This document shows positions 40,051 to 48,916 of a stretch of 64,000 nucleotides of DNA, in pieces; positions within the stretch are counted from its first letter, which is position 1; every line of letters begins with the position of its first letter. The stretch is from positions 62,001-126,000 of the forward strand of contig NZ_CANNGG010000003.1 in NCBI RefSeq assembly GCF_947504135.1. The letters run 5' to 3'. Below the pieces are notes generated by a model. The model had not been told where the DNA came from, searched no databases, and saw only the letters and a program-made list of their open reading frames with translations. Origin of the DNA: an uncultured Tenacibaculum sp. (lineage in GTDB: Bacteria > Bacteroidota > Bacteroidia > Flavobacteriales > Flavobacteriaceae). The translations under genes were made by a program, and so were the position numbers.

Positions 40051-40866
40051 ATGAAGTTTATAAAAACAACCGAACAAGATTCCAACTATAATAATTTGGA
40101 AAAAATGAGTGTTTCTGAATTACTGTTTAACATCAATAAAGAAGACAAAACAGTTCCTTTAGCTGTAGAAAAAGCACTGCCACAAATAGAAAAACTAACC
40201 CAGCAAATTGTTCTAAAACTACAAGAAGGTGGTCGATTATTTTATATGGGCGCAGGAACTAGTGGTAGATTAGGAATTGTTGATGCAAGTGAGTGTCCTC
40301 CTACTTTTGGTGTCTCTCACGAATTAGTTGTTGGCTTAATTGCTGGAGGAGATTATGCTATCAGAAAAGCGGTAGAATTTGCTGAAGATTCTACCACACA
40401 AGGTTGGGAAGATTTACAAGAACACAACATATCATCCAAAGATGTTGTCGTTGGAATTGCTGCATCAGGTACTACCCCTTATGTTATTTCTGCTCTAGAA
40501 AAATGCAATGAAAATAACATTGTAACAGGCTGTATAACTTGTAATCAAGAAAGCCCTTTAGCATTAACTGCTCAGTTTCCTATTGAAGTAGTTGTAGGTC
40601 CTGAATTTGTAACTGGAAGTTCTAGAATGAAAGCTGGAACAGCACAAAAATTAGTATTGAATATGCTTTCTACAGCTAGTATGATTCAGTTAGGAAGAGT
40701 TAAAGGAAATAAGATGGTTGACATGCAATTGTCTAACAACAAATTGGTAGATAGAGGAGAAAAAATGTTAGCTTCTGAACTAAATATCGACCAAAAAACT
40801 GCGGCAGACTTATTAAAAAAACACGGAAGTGTTCGAGAAGCTATTAAAAATTTCAATAATGAGTAA
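40051..40866 (+). CDS. murQ: N-acetylmuramic acid 6-phosphate etherase
   Basis: MurQ cleaves the lactyl ether of MurNAc-6-P to give GlcNAc-6-P in cell-wall recycling. The 271-residue SIS-domain protein has YMGAGTSGRLGIVDASECPP with the catalytic glutamate, GIAASGTTPYVI, and VTGSSRMKAGTAQK. It overlaps the DUF6095-type gene by 8 nt. No muropeptide kinase or transporter gene is adjacent. Confidence 0.96.
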   Translation: MKFIKTTEQDSNYNNLEKMSVSELLFNINKEDKTVPLAVEKALPQIEKLTQQIVLKLQEGGRLFYMGAGTSGRLGIVDASECPPTFGVSHELVVGLIAGGDYAIRKAVEFAEDSTTQGWEDLQEHNISSKDVVVGIAASGTTPYVISALEKCNENNIVTGCITCNQESPLALTAQFPIEVVVGPEFVTGSSRMKAGTAQKLVLNMLSTASMIQLGRVKGNKMVDMQLSNNKLVDRGEKMLASELNIDQKTAADLLKKHGSVREAIKNFNNE

Positions 40867-41101
40867 CACTTCTACTTTAGAAAAAGGCATTAAAAAACTC
40901 CTAATCTTTTTAGGATTGCTTATTGCTTCCCCCCTAGTGTTAAGCATTGCTTTTAAAGCAATCCGTATATTTAAAGAAACTCCAAAAGTTTTCTTTGCCT
41001 ATGGTTTGTTGGTTATAGGTATTTTGCTAACCCTTTTTACCGTATATTTCGGTTTTAAAACATTTAAAACCTTGCTAGATTACCTTTTTGAGAAAAAGTA
41101 A
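40859..41101 (+). CDS. Small two-helix membrane protein (DUF6095-like)
   Basis: This 80-residue protein starts inside the end of murQ (ATG at 40859; an earlier in-frame start inside murQ is less likely). It has two hydrophobic helices (LLIFLGLLIASPLVLSIAF and VFFAYGLLVIGILLTLFTVY) and charged ends. It resembles the DUF6095 proteins found next to murQ in Flavobacteriaceae; its function is unknown. The next gene starts inside its 3' end. Confidence 0.75.
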   Translation: MSNTSTLEKGIKKLLIFLGLLIASPLVLSIAFKAIRIFKETPKVFFAYGLLVIGILLTLFTVYFGFKTFKTLLDYLFEKK

Positions 41102-42140
41102 CACCATACAAAAACTTACGAATTGGGAGCATTGGCCTTCAGCCATGTTTTACCTCCCTAACCTACCCTATGCTTTTTATTTGGCACTAAGAGCTAAACA
41201 TTTAGCTTTTTTTAGTGCAACTAATCCATGTATAAAAAGCTCTGGAAATGGAACTGAAAGTAAGTACGAAACAATTTTATTAGTTCCTGAACAACATAGA
41301 CCTAAAACAGTTTTAATTAAACCAAAAACTGATTTTAAAACTGTTTGTAAAAATATCAAAGAACAAAAAATTAATTTTCCTTTAATTGCTAAACCAGACG
41401 TTGGTTTCAGGGGGTTACTGGTTCAAAAAATAACTACAAAAGAAACACTAAAAAACTATCTTGAAAAGTATCCTATCAACATTATTATTCAGGAGTTTTT
41501 AGATTATAAAAATGAATGTGGCGTTTTTTATCATAGAAACCCAAAGGATGATTCTGGAAAAATTTCTTCATTAACTCTAAAACATTTTTTATCCGTTACA
41601 GGAGACGGGACCTCTACTTTAAAAGAATTAATTTTAGCTGATAAAAGAGCTAAATTATACGTCGATTTATTTTTTAAAATTCATCAAAATAAACTTACAG
41701 AAATACCTGTTAAAAATGAGGTTATTAAACTTACTTCTATAGGTAATCATTCTAAGGGAACTCAGTTTATTAATGGTAATCACCTTATCAGTAAAAAGTT
41801 AGTGAGCACTTTCGATCAGCTAAGTAAATCAATTCCCGGTTGGTATTATGGACGAATTGATTTAAAGTACAATACCTTTGAAGAATTAGAAAACGGCACC
41901 AATTTTAAAGTCTTAGAAATTAACGGAATTATCGCTGAACCTACACACATTTACGATTCTGAAAACTATACTTACTTAAAAGCTTTAAAAGCTATAAGGT
42001 TACATTGGAAATCACTTTTTAATATCGCTATTACGAACCATAAAAATTTCAATACTCCATATAAAAATTCGATAAGTTTTCTTTATGAAATTTTTTTACT
42101 AAAAAAATATACAAAAAAAATTAAACGTCTTTCTAAATAA
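41088..42140 (+). CDS. ATP-grasp protein, D-Ala-D-Ala ligase-like
   Basis: The TTG start overlaps the previous stop by 14 nt. The 350-residue protein has an ATP-grasp outline: FPLIAKPDVGFRGLLVQ with the ATP-binding Lys, IIIQEFLDYKNECGVF, a central strand TLKHFLSVTGDGTSTLKEL, GYYGRIDLKYNTFEE-like YYGRIDLKYNT, and KVLEINGIIAEPTH with metal-ligand Glu/Asn. Such proteins join an acid to an amine with ATP; the substrates are unknown. Clustering with murQ suggests, but does not prove, a cell-wall link. Confidence 0.78.
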   Translation: MRKSNTIQKLTNWEHWPSAMFYLPNLPYAFYLALRAKHLAFFSATNPCIKSSGNGTESKYETILLVPEQHRPKTVLIKPKTDFKTVCKNIKEQKINFPLIAKPDVGFRGLLVQKITTKETLKNYLEKYPINIIIQEFLDYKNECGVFYHRNPKDDSGKISSLTLKHFLSVTGDGTSTLKELILADKRAKLYVDLFFKIHQNKLTEIPVKNEVIKLTSIGNHSKGTQFINGNHLISKKLVSTFDQLSKSIPGWYYGRIDLKYNTFEELENGTNFKVLEINGIIAEPTHIYDSENYTYLKALKAIRLHWKSLFNIAITNHKNFNTPYKNSISFLYEIFLLKKYTKKIKRLSK

Positions 42141-42151
42141 AAAATCTTTCT

Positions 42152-42159
42152 TACCTTTG
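42152..42159 (+). promoter_or_regulatory. -7 promoter element of the surface-protein operon
   Basis: TACCTTTG, 72 nt before the ATG at 42232 and just after the ATP-grasp gene; it is the only such box ahead of the four-gene group. Confidence 0.6.
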
Positions 42160-42231
42160 TAAGCGAATACAAGTCCATGTATTTTTTAAGAATCCCCCCG
42201 AGTCTTAGAAACCAATTAATTAGCTCACTGA

Positions 42232-43179
42232 ATGGAAAGAAAACTACTCTTTTCTTTGATTCTTATTTTTCTGTTAACCCCTATTTTTGCTCAGGTAAAA
42301 ATTGGGAACAATCCTTCTTCTATACACTCAAATTCCATTTTAGAATTAGAAAGTTCAGACAAGGTTTTAGTTATTAGTAAAATGACTGACAGTCAAATGA
42401 ACGCCATTCAACCTTTACAAGGTGCGTTGGTGTTTAACACCGATCGTAATTGTGTGTTTATGTACAACGGAACCGCTTGGGCTAGTTTATGTACAGGAAG
42501 TACAGGAGGCGGAATTAACGTAACGACATCGAGTACTGCTCCTAACAATAACAGTTTAGGTGATTTTTGGATAAATGACACGCAAAATAACACAACACAT
42601 ATTTGGGATGGCACCAATTGGATTGCTATCGATAACAACCCGAGAAGAGGAAATGGAAGTCCGAATGCAAGTACTGCCCCTAACCCTACTGCTGGTGATG
42701 TGTATGTAGATAGCAGTACGGGAATTATTTATGCGTACGATGGCACTACTTGGGTAAACTCAAACACAACGCCATCTGCCAATAACGGTTTGTTGATAAA
42801 CGCTAACAACACCATCCAATTAGGCGGCGTTTTAATACAACCTACGGTTATTGAAACCGATGCTACCAATAGTTTAGCCATAACAGGTTTACAAAACGGA
42901 GATGTTACTACAGATGATATTGTAACTGTTGATAGAACCACAGGTATCCTTAAAAGAACAACTGCTAGTAATTTATTGAGAGAAGAAGTAACTGACATTA
43001 TTGCTACTGACGGACAAGTAACGTTTACAGGGTTAACGCTTTATACTACCGACAAGATAAATGTATATAGAAATGGGTTACGTATTGACTTTACAGTAGA
43101 CAACGCCACCACCATAACAATAGAACCTGATGCTACATGCTATGCAGGTGATGAAATACGAATCGTTCAATTATATTAA
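42232..43179 (+). CDS. Exported tail-fibre-like surface protein 1
   Basis: This 315-residue protein has a signal peptide (MERKLLFSLILIFLLTPIFAQ). It then shows three spaced xDGTxW-type repeats (YNGTAW 78-83, WDGTNW 125-130, YDGTTW 169-174), each preceded by a short strand such as GDFWIND or GDVYVDS, a pattern common in phage tail fibres and surface fibres. The C-terminal about 75 residues (TGILKRTTASNLL ... NVYRNGLRI ... GDEIRIVQLY) are related to the end of the next protein. No T9SS type A or B C-terminal domain is visible. Ser/Thr/Asn rich. First gene of a four-gene group; role unknown. Confidence 0.75.
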   Translation: MERKLLFSLILIFLLTPIFAQVKIGNNPSSIHSNSILELESSDKVLVISKMTDSQMNAIQPLQGALVFNTDRNCVFMYNGTAWASLCTGSTGGGINVTTSSTAPNNNSLGDFWINDTQNNTTHIWDGTNWIAIDNNPRRGNGSPNASTAPNPTAGDVYVDSSTGIIYAYDGTTWVNSNTTPSANNGLLINANNTIQLGGVLIQPTVIETDATNSLAITGLQNGDVTTDDIVTVDRTTGILKRTTASNLLREEVTDIIATDGQVTFTGLTLYTTDKINVYRNGLRIDFTVDNATTITIEPDATCYAGDEIRIVQLY

Positions 43180-43226
43180 AATAACCAATAAAAAAAGTTT
43201 AATAACGCAATCAATTCTTTAAAATT

Positions 43227-43988
43227 ATGAAAACAATTACAAACAAATTTAAAATCGCGCTAGCTGCCGTTGGTTTGTTAGCTGTTGGTACGGTAAGTGC
43301 GCAGCAAATCTCTGGTGATGCTACAGAAGCAGATGGTACAACTACAATTGGAAAAAGAGAAGATGTAAGCAAATCATCACCTCTTAATGGTACAATAAGA
43401 GTCATAGACAACAAAGGAACTAAAAAATTCTTACAAGTTAAGAATGGTTTAACTCTTTTAACTGACACTAGTACTGATGGAGGAGTTATTTCTACTTGGC
43501 AATTAGGTGGTACTTTAACAGACAACACTTATATTGATGCCACTGGTAAGACCTTTTCTTTAGACGGTCTTAAATTAGTGCCGCCAGCTACGGCAGCCGC
43601 TACGGCAGCCAATGATCAAACTGTCGGTTCTAATGGTATTGCTTTAGGTTCAACTGGTACTGCAAGTACAGATACTGGATGGACAGTATTAGTTCGTGAT
43701 GAAGCAACTGGTGAAATACAAAAAATATTAGCTTCAGACTTAGTGACAGCAGGAAGAGCAGAGTTTCCAATAACAAACGATGGCGATGTTGTTGTAACTG
43801 CAGCTGGTTTAGCTATGGGAACATCTATAAATAAAATATCTGTTTACAGAAATGGTGCTAAACTAAGAGCTGGTGTAGATTATACCCTTACAGCAGATGA
43901 CACTATTACTCTTGACACTAGTGCTCCAACTCCTAATGACTGGACAACCTATGCTGGTGACCTTATTGAAGTACAATGGGTAAATTAA
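43227..43988 (+). CDS. Exported tail-fibre-like surface protein 2
   Basis: This 253-residue protein has a signal peptide (IALAAVGLLAVGTVSAQ). It carries VIDNKGT at 59-65, a segment also present at 31-37 of the next protein, then LGGTLTDNTYIDATGKTF, an Ala/Thr/Gly-rich region, and a C-terminal module (TGEIQKILASDLV ... KISVYRNGAKLRAGVDYTL ... GDLIEVQWVN) related to the end of protein 1. The YRNG-x-D-Y-T pattern resembles modules at the tips of phage tail fibres. It is 47 nt after protein 1 and 9 nt before protein 3. Function unknown. Confidence 0.75.
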   Translation: MKTITNKFKIALAAVGLLAVGTVSAQQISGDATEADGTTTIGKREDVSKSSPLNGTIRVIDNKGTKKFLQVKNGLTLLTDTSTDGGVISTWQLGGTLTDNTYIDATGKTFSLDGLKLVPPATAAATAANDQTVGSNGIALGSTGTASTDTGWTVLVRDEATGEIQKILASDLVTAGRAEFPITNDGDVVVTAAGLAMGTSINKISVYRNGAKLRAGVDYTLTADDTITLDTSAPTPNDWTTYAGDLIEVQWVN

Positions 43989-43997
43989 TTTTTTTTT

Positions 43998-44648
43998 ATG
44001 TTTAATAAAACTAAACATACAAAACTTTTTATACTAACTTTTGCATTGGTACTTTTTACTTTAAGTACCAATGCACAAGAAGTTAGGGTTATTGACAATA
44101 AAGGAACTATACAAACAGTTAGTAAAAATACCCCTGGAGATATTAAATATGGTATTCAAACTGACGACCACCATGGGTGGTATCTTTTAGATGGAAGATC
44201 TGTAAATGATGTTAGATTACCTACTAATGCGCAAACAGTAGCTATCTCCTTTTTTGGCACTAGCGGTAACTTACCTAATGCCGCTGATAAGGTTTTAAAA
44301 CACCCCCATGAGAATGGTTCTCAAAACATCGGTGATATAGGTGGTAGTGCTACTACGACCCTTACACGAAACAATATACCAAATTATAATTTACCTACAG
44401 CCAATACAACTACTAATGGAAATCATAGTCATACTGGTTTTACAGTGAGTGGAACTCAAATTTTATCCACTCCAAGACACCAAGACCCTCCTTATTACAG
44501 AGTTGTTACCTCTTCTGGTGTTGGAAATACAAGCGTAAATGGTAATCATAACCATACAGTTACAGTAAACTCTGGCGGTAATAATGAGCCAATACAACGT
44601 TACCAACCTTATTTAGTAGTCAATACTTTTATTTACCTAGGCTTATAA
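43998..44648 (+). CDS. Exported tail-collar-like surface protein 3
   Basis: This 216-residue protein has a signal peptide (LFILTFALVLFTLSTNAQ), then VIDNKGT (31-37), GWYLLDGRSV and SATTTLTRNNIPNYNLPTAN, and ends RYQPYLVVNTFIYLGL. This order resembles the phage tail-collar / microcystin-dependent protein fold, which normally carries no signal peptide. Three HxH motifs (102-104, 143-145, 184-186) recall the metal-binding HxH of phage T4 gp37 tips. Only 2 nt separate it from the next gene. It probably forms a surface or secreted fibre; this is inference. Confidence 0.78.
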   Translation: MFNKTKHTKLFILTFALVLFTLSTNAQEVRVIDNKGTIQTVSKNTPGDIKYGIQTDDHHGWYLLDGRSVNDVRLPTNAQTVAISFFGTSGNLPNAADKVLKHPHENGSQNIGDIGGSATTTLTRNNIPNYNLPTANTTTNGNHSHTGFTVSGTQILSTPRHQDPPYYRVVTSSGVGNTSVNGNHNHTVTVNSGGNNEPIQRYQPYLVVNTFIYLGL

Positions 44649-44650
44649 AT

Positions 44651-45817
44651 ATGAGAATCCTAGTGTTCATATTGTTTATTTCTCTTAGTACGTTTTCTCA
44701 ATCTGCCTTATACAATACTGGTTTTATGCAATTGCATGAAGGTGCCCAAATAGGTTTTCACACCGATGTAGTAAATGATGGAGTTTTAGATAATTATGTT
44801 GGATTTGCTGGTTTCTATGCTGATGATGAAGTACGTACGATTTCTGGAACCAACAGAATTACTTTTTTTTATGTTGAAATTGATGCATTACAAAATCTAG
44901 AGTTGTACAACTCTCTTGGGGTACGTAATCAATTAGACTTTATTAACGGACAAGTAATTACACCTAGAAACAACACCAATATCACACTCGATTTTATCGA
45001 TTATGATTTTTACGCAGGTGAAGACAATGAGCGACATGTAAACGGCTACACCTCTTTAAAACAAGGGAATAAAAACACGATAGATTTCACCTTTCCTGTA
45101 GGAGATGGCACTATGTTACGCCCAATGAGCATTCCGAACCTTAACAAATACTATTTGTTTAAAGGAGCCTATTTTTATGAAGACCCTAACTTTCCATCAA
45201 CATTTACTGCTAATTTTTTAACTGATCAAAAACAAGCGATCATTGAAAATATTAGTCAAACAGAGTTTTGGGACTTAGACGGTAGAAATGAAACCCGAAT
45301 TACCTTAACATGGAATTCTCGTAGTGATATTTCAGCCTTAGCTAATACTATTTCTCAACTTATTGTTGTAGCATGGAGTAAAACCGAAAATCAATGGGTT
45401 AACTTAAATGTGTTGAATGTTACAGGAAACCTATCAGAAGGTACAATTACCTCTGCTGCCTTTGTTCCAGATGAATATGAAGCTATTACCATTGGTTCTT
45501 TACTTGATGATGAAATTAAAACAGACAATAACAATATTTTAATTTCTCCTAACGGCGATAATTTGAACGATTTCTTAGTTTTTGATGAAGTTGAAGAATA
45601 CCCTCACAATAAATTAGTTATTTACAATCGTTGGGGAACTATTGTCTACCAAACAGAAGACTACAAAAATAACTGGGACGGTACTTCTAACGGAAGAGCT
45701 ACCATTAACAAAGAAGACAAACTTCCTGCTGCTACTTACTTCTATTATTTAGAATTAGGAGATAAACCTAACACCTATCAAAAGCTTAAAAAAGGTTGGG
45801 TTTATATTAACCGATAA
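44651..45817 (+). CDS. Surface protein with T9SS type B sorting domain (gliding-motility-associated C-terminal)
   Basis: This 388-residue protein has a signal peptide (MRILVFILFISLSTFSQS), a beta-rich middle (DVVNDGVLDNYVGFAGF, FPVGDGTMLRPM) and a C-terminal about 85-residue domain: ISPNGDNLNDFLVF, NKLVIYNRWGTIVYQ, NNWDGTSNG, LPAATYFYYLELGD, and GWVYINR. This is the CHU_C / type B C-terminal signal for the type IX secretion system. It is last in the operon and may anchor or export with the three fibre-like proteins; that link is inferred from spacing. Confidence 0.88.
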   Translation: MRILVFILFISLSTFSQSALYNTGFMQLHEGAQIGFHTDVVNDGVLDNYVGFAGFYADDEVRTISGTNRITFFYVEIDALQNLELYNSLGVRNQLDFINGQVITPRNNTNITLDFIDYDFYAGEDNERHVNGYTSLKQGNKNTIDFTFPVGDGTMLRPMSIPNLNKYYLFKGAYFYEDPNFPSTFTANFLTDQKQAIIENISQTEFWDLDGRNETRITLTWNSRSDISALANTISQLIVVAWSKTENQWVNLNVLNVTGNLSEGTITSAAFVPDEYEAITIGSLLDDEIKTDNNNILISPNGDNLNDFLVFDEVEEYPHNKLVIYNRWGTIVYQTEDYKNNWDGTSNGRATINKEDKLPAATYFYYLELGDKPNTYQKLKKGWVYINR

Positions 45818-45820
45818 TAC

Positions 45821-46315
45821 TTACTCAACAAGTGCTTTCTTTGGAGTTGTTGGATTGTAACCAAAATCTGCATCAGGCAATTCTATTCCTAATTGATGTA
45901 TAATGAACCCAATACTTGCAAAATGATGTATCGCATGGCTATGTGCTTGTATCAAAGCACTACCTAACGTATAATTTGCTGTTACTTTTCCTGTACCCAA
46001 ATCGTCTGTAACAGAGATAATCTCATCAAAATCTTCTGATTGTAAACAATTTAATTGAGTTATTACTTCATTAAAATAAGCGATTCCGAACGTTGTTTTT
46101 TCTTCTGCTAATTGGTTTCGTTCTCTATCAGAAAAATCTACACATTTTTTATCGAGTCCGTTAAAAACACAAGCAAAAACATCCAAAATATGTCTCATAT
46201 TCGCTCCTATGCTTGAATAGTAAGGAGGTATTGATTTATCACTGTATTGTTCATCTGTTATTGCCGTTAATAGTTTAATTCCTCGTTGTAAATTTTTCTC
46301 GATAGCTTCAACCAT
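45821..46315 (-). CDS. DinB family protein
   Basis: This 164-residue cytosolic protein has the DinB four-helix pattern with likely metal ligands in GANMRHILDVFA and HSHAIHHFASIGFI. DinB proteins include thiol-dependent transferases and stress-linked proteins; the substrate here is unknown. Unlike the DinB-like gene at 6.8 kb it has no signal peptide. It is convergent with the type B surface gene, with stops 3 nt apart and no terminator visible between them. Confidence 0.82.
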   Translation of the reverse strand: MVEAIEKNLQRGIKLLTAITDEQYSDKSIPPYYSSIGANMRHILDVFACVFNGLDKKCVDFSDRERNQLAEEKTTFGIAYFNEVITQLNCLQSEDFDEIISVTDDLGTGKVTANYTLGSALIQAHSHAIHHFASIGFIIHQLGIELPDADFGYNPTTPKKALVE

Positions 46316-46473
46316 TCGTATATATAAGTTTTAAAGTAAGTTGTATAAATATAGAACTTTTCAGCAGAAGAAGTAAATTATTTTTTAAACCATAAACAAC
46401 ACACTGAATTACAGTATTATACAAAATAAATCAACCTTAAAAAACACTTTAAAAAAACATCCTTTTCATTTTT

Positions 46474-46488
46474 TGGCACGTTCTTTGG
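46474..46488 (+). promoter_or_regulatory. Sigma-54-like promoter (-24/-12)
   Basis: TGGCAC-GTTCT-TTGG matches TGGCAC-N5-TTGC except for the last base. The -24 GG and -12 G are correctly spaced and it lies about 67 nt upstream of the ATG at 46556, on the coding strand. No TAnnTTTG box is present in the same gap (46316-46555). Confidence 0.65.
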
Positions 46489-46555
46489 GAATTACTCTAA
46501 CAACTGCGGAAGCCGAAAAGCATATAGAGTAAGCATAACCCTAAAATTAGCAATT

Positions 46556-47275
46556 ATGAGAACAGGGATACTATTATTATTAGCAATGATGTCTTTAAGC
46601 ACAGTAAAAGCAGACGACAACATTACAAAATCAACTAGCAAAATTGGGGTTACATACCGTTATAACGAAGCGGTTACCTTTGTAGAAAGAGGAATTCAAT
46701 TTCACGTATTTTTAGACGGAGATTTCGACTTCAATACCCACTACGATAGATACTCAGATTATGGCGTTCGTATTAAACGAGATAGAAGAGGACGTGTTAG
46801 AAGTGTTGGAAACGTATATATAAATTACGATGCCAGGGGAAATGTAAAAAGAATTGGTAGTGTATTTATGAGATACAAATTCGGAAACTTATTTAAGGTT
46901 GGAAATCTACATATTCAATATGATAGATGGGGAAACCCAAGGTTTAGAGGACATGTAAAATCAGGAAGACATCACTATTACGGAAATGATCACTATTATT
47001 ACGATGATGGAGTTGATGTAAATATCGACATAAACATAGGAGATATTTTTGATTATGACGATGTATATTTTTACAGAAAAGACTTTAGAAGAAACTATCG
47101 TCAGTTTAGAGAAGATAAAAACTTTTATTACTACGGAGCATTACCTAATGCAAAAATTGGCAAGCGTAGTAAAGTTATAAAAAGACGTAAACATAAAATT
47201 TACAAAAACGACAACAATAAATATAGAAAAGGAAAGCCTGAACAAAAAGGTAAATCAAGAAGAAACCATGATTAA
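46556..47275 (+). CDS. Exported repeat protein rich in Tyr, Arg and Gly
   Basis: This 239-residue protein has a signal peptide (LLLLAMMSLSTVKAD) and then about four imperfect 16-21 residue repeats between 70 and 135 (VRIKRDRRGRVRSVGNVYIN, YDARGNVKRIGSVFM, YKFGNLFKVGNLHI, YDRWGNPRFRGHV). A Tyr/His/Asp-rich stretch and a Lys/Arg-rich C-terminus follow. It looks like a beta-strand repeat protein of the envelope or surface. I recognise no family with known function. Preceded by the sigma-54-like promoter and followed by a strong terminator. Confidence 0.75.
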   Translation: MRTGILLLLAMMSLSTVKADDNITKSTSKIGVTYRYNEAVTFVERGIQFHVFLDGDFDFNTHYDRYSDYGVRIKRDRRGRVRSVGNVYINYDARGNVKRIGSVFMRYKFGNLFKVGNLHIQYDRWGNPRFRGHVKSGRHHYYGNDHYYYDDGVDVNIDINIGDIFDYDDVYFYRKDFRRNYRQFREDKNFYYYGALPNAKIGKRSKVIKRRKHKIYKNDNNKYRKGKPEQKGKSRRNHD

Positions 47276-47280
47276 ACAAA

Positions 47281-47315
47281 AAATCCCTCATCAAATTTGA
47301 TGAGGGATTTTTTTA
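47281..47315. terminator. Bidirectional terminator, perfect 30-nt palindrome
   Basis: AAATCCCTCATCAAA followed directly by its reverse complement, then TTTT; it separates the repeat protein gene from rny. Confidence 0.92.
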
Positions 47316-47331
47316 TTCTATGATTAAATAA

Positions 47332-48897
47332 TTACTTCGCTACGTTTACTGCTCTTGTCTCTCTAATTACAGTAACTTTTACCTGTCCTGGATACGTCAT
47401 ATCATTCTGAATTTTTTGAGAAATATTAAATGATAATTCAGATGCTTTAGTATCGTTTACTTTAGCACTCTCTACCATAACTCTTAATTCACGTCCTGCT
47501 TGAATAGCATAAGCCTTTTGTACTCCATTAAATCCAAAAGCAATATCTTCTAAATCTTTTAAACGTTGAATATAAGAATCTAATACTTGACGACGTGCAC
47601 CTGGTCTTGCTCCTGAAATCGCATCACAAACTTGAACAATAGGAGCTATTAAACTCTTCATCTCAATTTCATCGTGGTGAGCTCCAATTGCATTACATAC
47701 ATCTGGCTTCTCTCCGTACTTTTCAGCCCATTGCATCCCTAATAATGCGTGTGGTAATTCGCTTTCTGTTTCAGGTACTTTACCTATATCGTGTAATAAG
47801 CCTGCACGTTTAGCTGCTTTAGCATTTAATCCCATTTCAGCTGCCATAATACCACAAAGATTTGCTACTTCACGTGAGTGTTGTAATAAATTTTGACCAT
47901 AAGAAGAACGATACTTCATACGTCCTACAGTTTTAATCAATTCGGGATGTAAACCATGAATTCCTAAATCAATAACAGTACGTTTACCAACTTCAATAAT
48001 CTCCTGAGTGATTTGTTTTTCGGTTTTCTTTACAATCTCTTCAATTCTTGCTGGGTGAATTCTTCCGTCTGTAACTAATTTATGCATTGATAAACGAGCA
48101 ATTTCACGACGAACTGGATCGAAACACGATAAAATAATTGCCTCTGGCGTATCATCTACAATAATCTCAACTCCAGTTGCAGATTCTAAAGCACGAATAT
48201 TACGGCCTTCTCTACCAATAATTCTACCTTTAACATCATCTGATTCTAAATTAAATACCGACACACAATTTTCTACAGCTTGCTCTACCCCTACTCTTTG
48301 TATAGTGTTTAAAACTACCTTACGAGCTTCTTGTTGCGCTGTCATTTTAGCTTCTTCAATGGTATCTTGTATGAAAGACATTGCATCAGATTTTGCCTCA
48401 TCTTTTAATGATGCAACTAATTCTGTCTTAGCTTCATCTGCAGATAAACCTGAAATTTGCTCAAGCATGTCTACATGACGCTTGTGCATTTTTTCTAGCT
48501 CAGATTCTTTTTTTTCTAAGAACTCTAATTTATAATCGAAATCAGCTTCTTTTTTTTCTAATTGTTTGTTAAGTTTTCTGTTTTTATCTAGTTCTGATGA
48601 TACTTGACTCTCTTTATCTCTAATTCTCTTTTCTACATCAGAAACTTTCTTCTCTCTAGATAAAATTACTTTTTCATGCTCTGATTTTAATTCTATAAAC
48701 TTCTCTTTGGCTTGTAATATTTTATCTTTTTTTATTGCTTCAGCCTCTACTTTAGCTTCTTTAAGAATGCTATTAGCCTCTTTTTTGGTTTCTTGTATTA
48801 ATTTATTTGCATTAGATTTTTCTAACATTTTAGCAATAAAAAAACCTACTGCTACACCTATAATTCCTGCTAAAACAGGAAATAATATTCCCTCCAT
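47332..48897 (-). CDS. rny: Ribonuclease Y
   Basis: Membrane-anchored endoribonuclease that starts mRNA decay. The 521 residues have an N-terminal membrane helix (about 4-22), a long coiled coil (about 28-200), a KH domain with [10 protein letters not shown] (224-233), and an HD domain with LLHDIGK (His369-Asp370) and GAHHDE. Family length is about 520. It lies downstream of the 6S-like RNA and zapA on the same strand. Confidence 0.97.
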   Translation of the reverse strand: MEGILFPVLAGIIGVAVGFFIAKMLEKSNANKLIQETKKEANSILKEAKVEAEAIKKDKILQAKEKFIELKSEHEKVILSREKKVSDVEKRIRDKESQVSSELDKNRKLNKQLEKKEADFDYKLEFLEKKESELEKMHKRHVDMLEQISGLSADEAKTELVASLKDEAKSDAMSFIQDTIEEAKMTAQQEARKVVLNTIQRVGVEQAVENCVSVFNLESDDVKGRIIGREGRNIRALESATGVEIIVDDTPEAIILSCFDPVRREIARLSMHKLVTDGRIHPARIEEIVKKTEKQITQEIIEVGKRTVIDLGIHGLHPELIKTVGRMKYRSSYGQNLLQHSREVANLCGIMAAEMGLNAKAAKRAGLLHDIGKVPETESELPHALLGMQWAEKYGEKPDVCNAIGAHHDEIEMKSLIAPIVQVCDAISGARPGARRQVLDSYIQRLKDLEDIAFGFNGVQKAYAIQAGRELRVMVESAKVNDTKASELSFNISQKIQNDMTYPGQVKVTVIRETRAVNVAK

Positions 48898-48916
48898 AAT
48901 TTTGATTTGATTGTAT

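Noticed and set aside
42177..42377. 66-codon frame overlapping the start of surface protein 1
   Set aside because: It is out of frame with the signal peptide gene at 42232 and has no recognisable features.
42232..45817. Prophage remnant explanation for the fibre-like genes
   Set aside because: All four genes carry signal peptides, one has a T9SS type B domain, and no integrase, capsid, terminase or att-like repeats are nearby.
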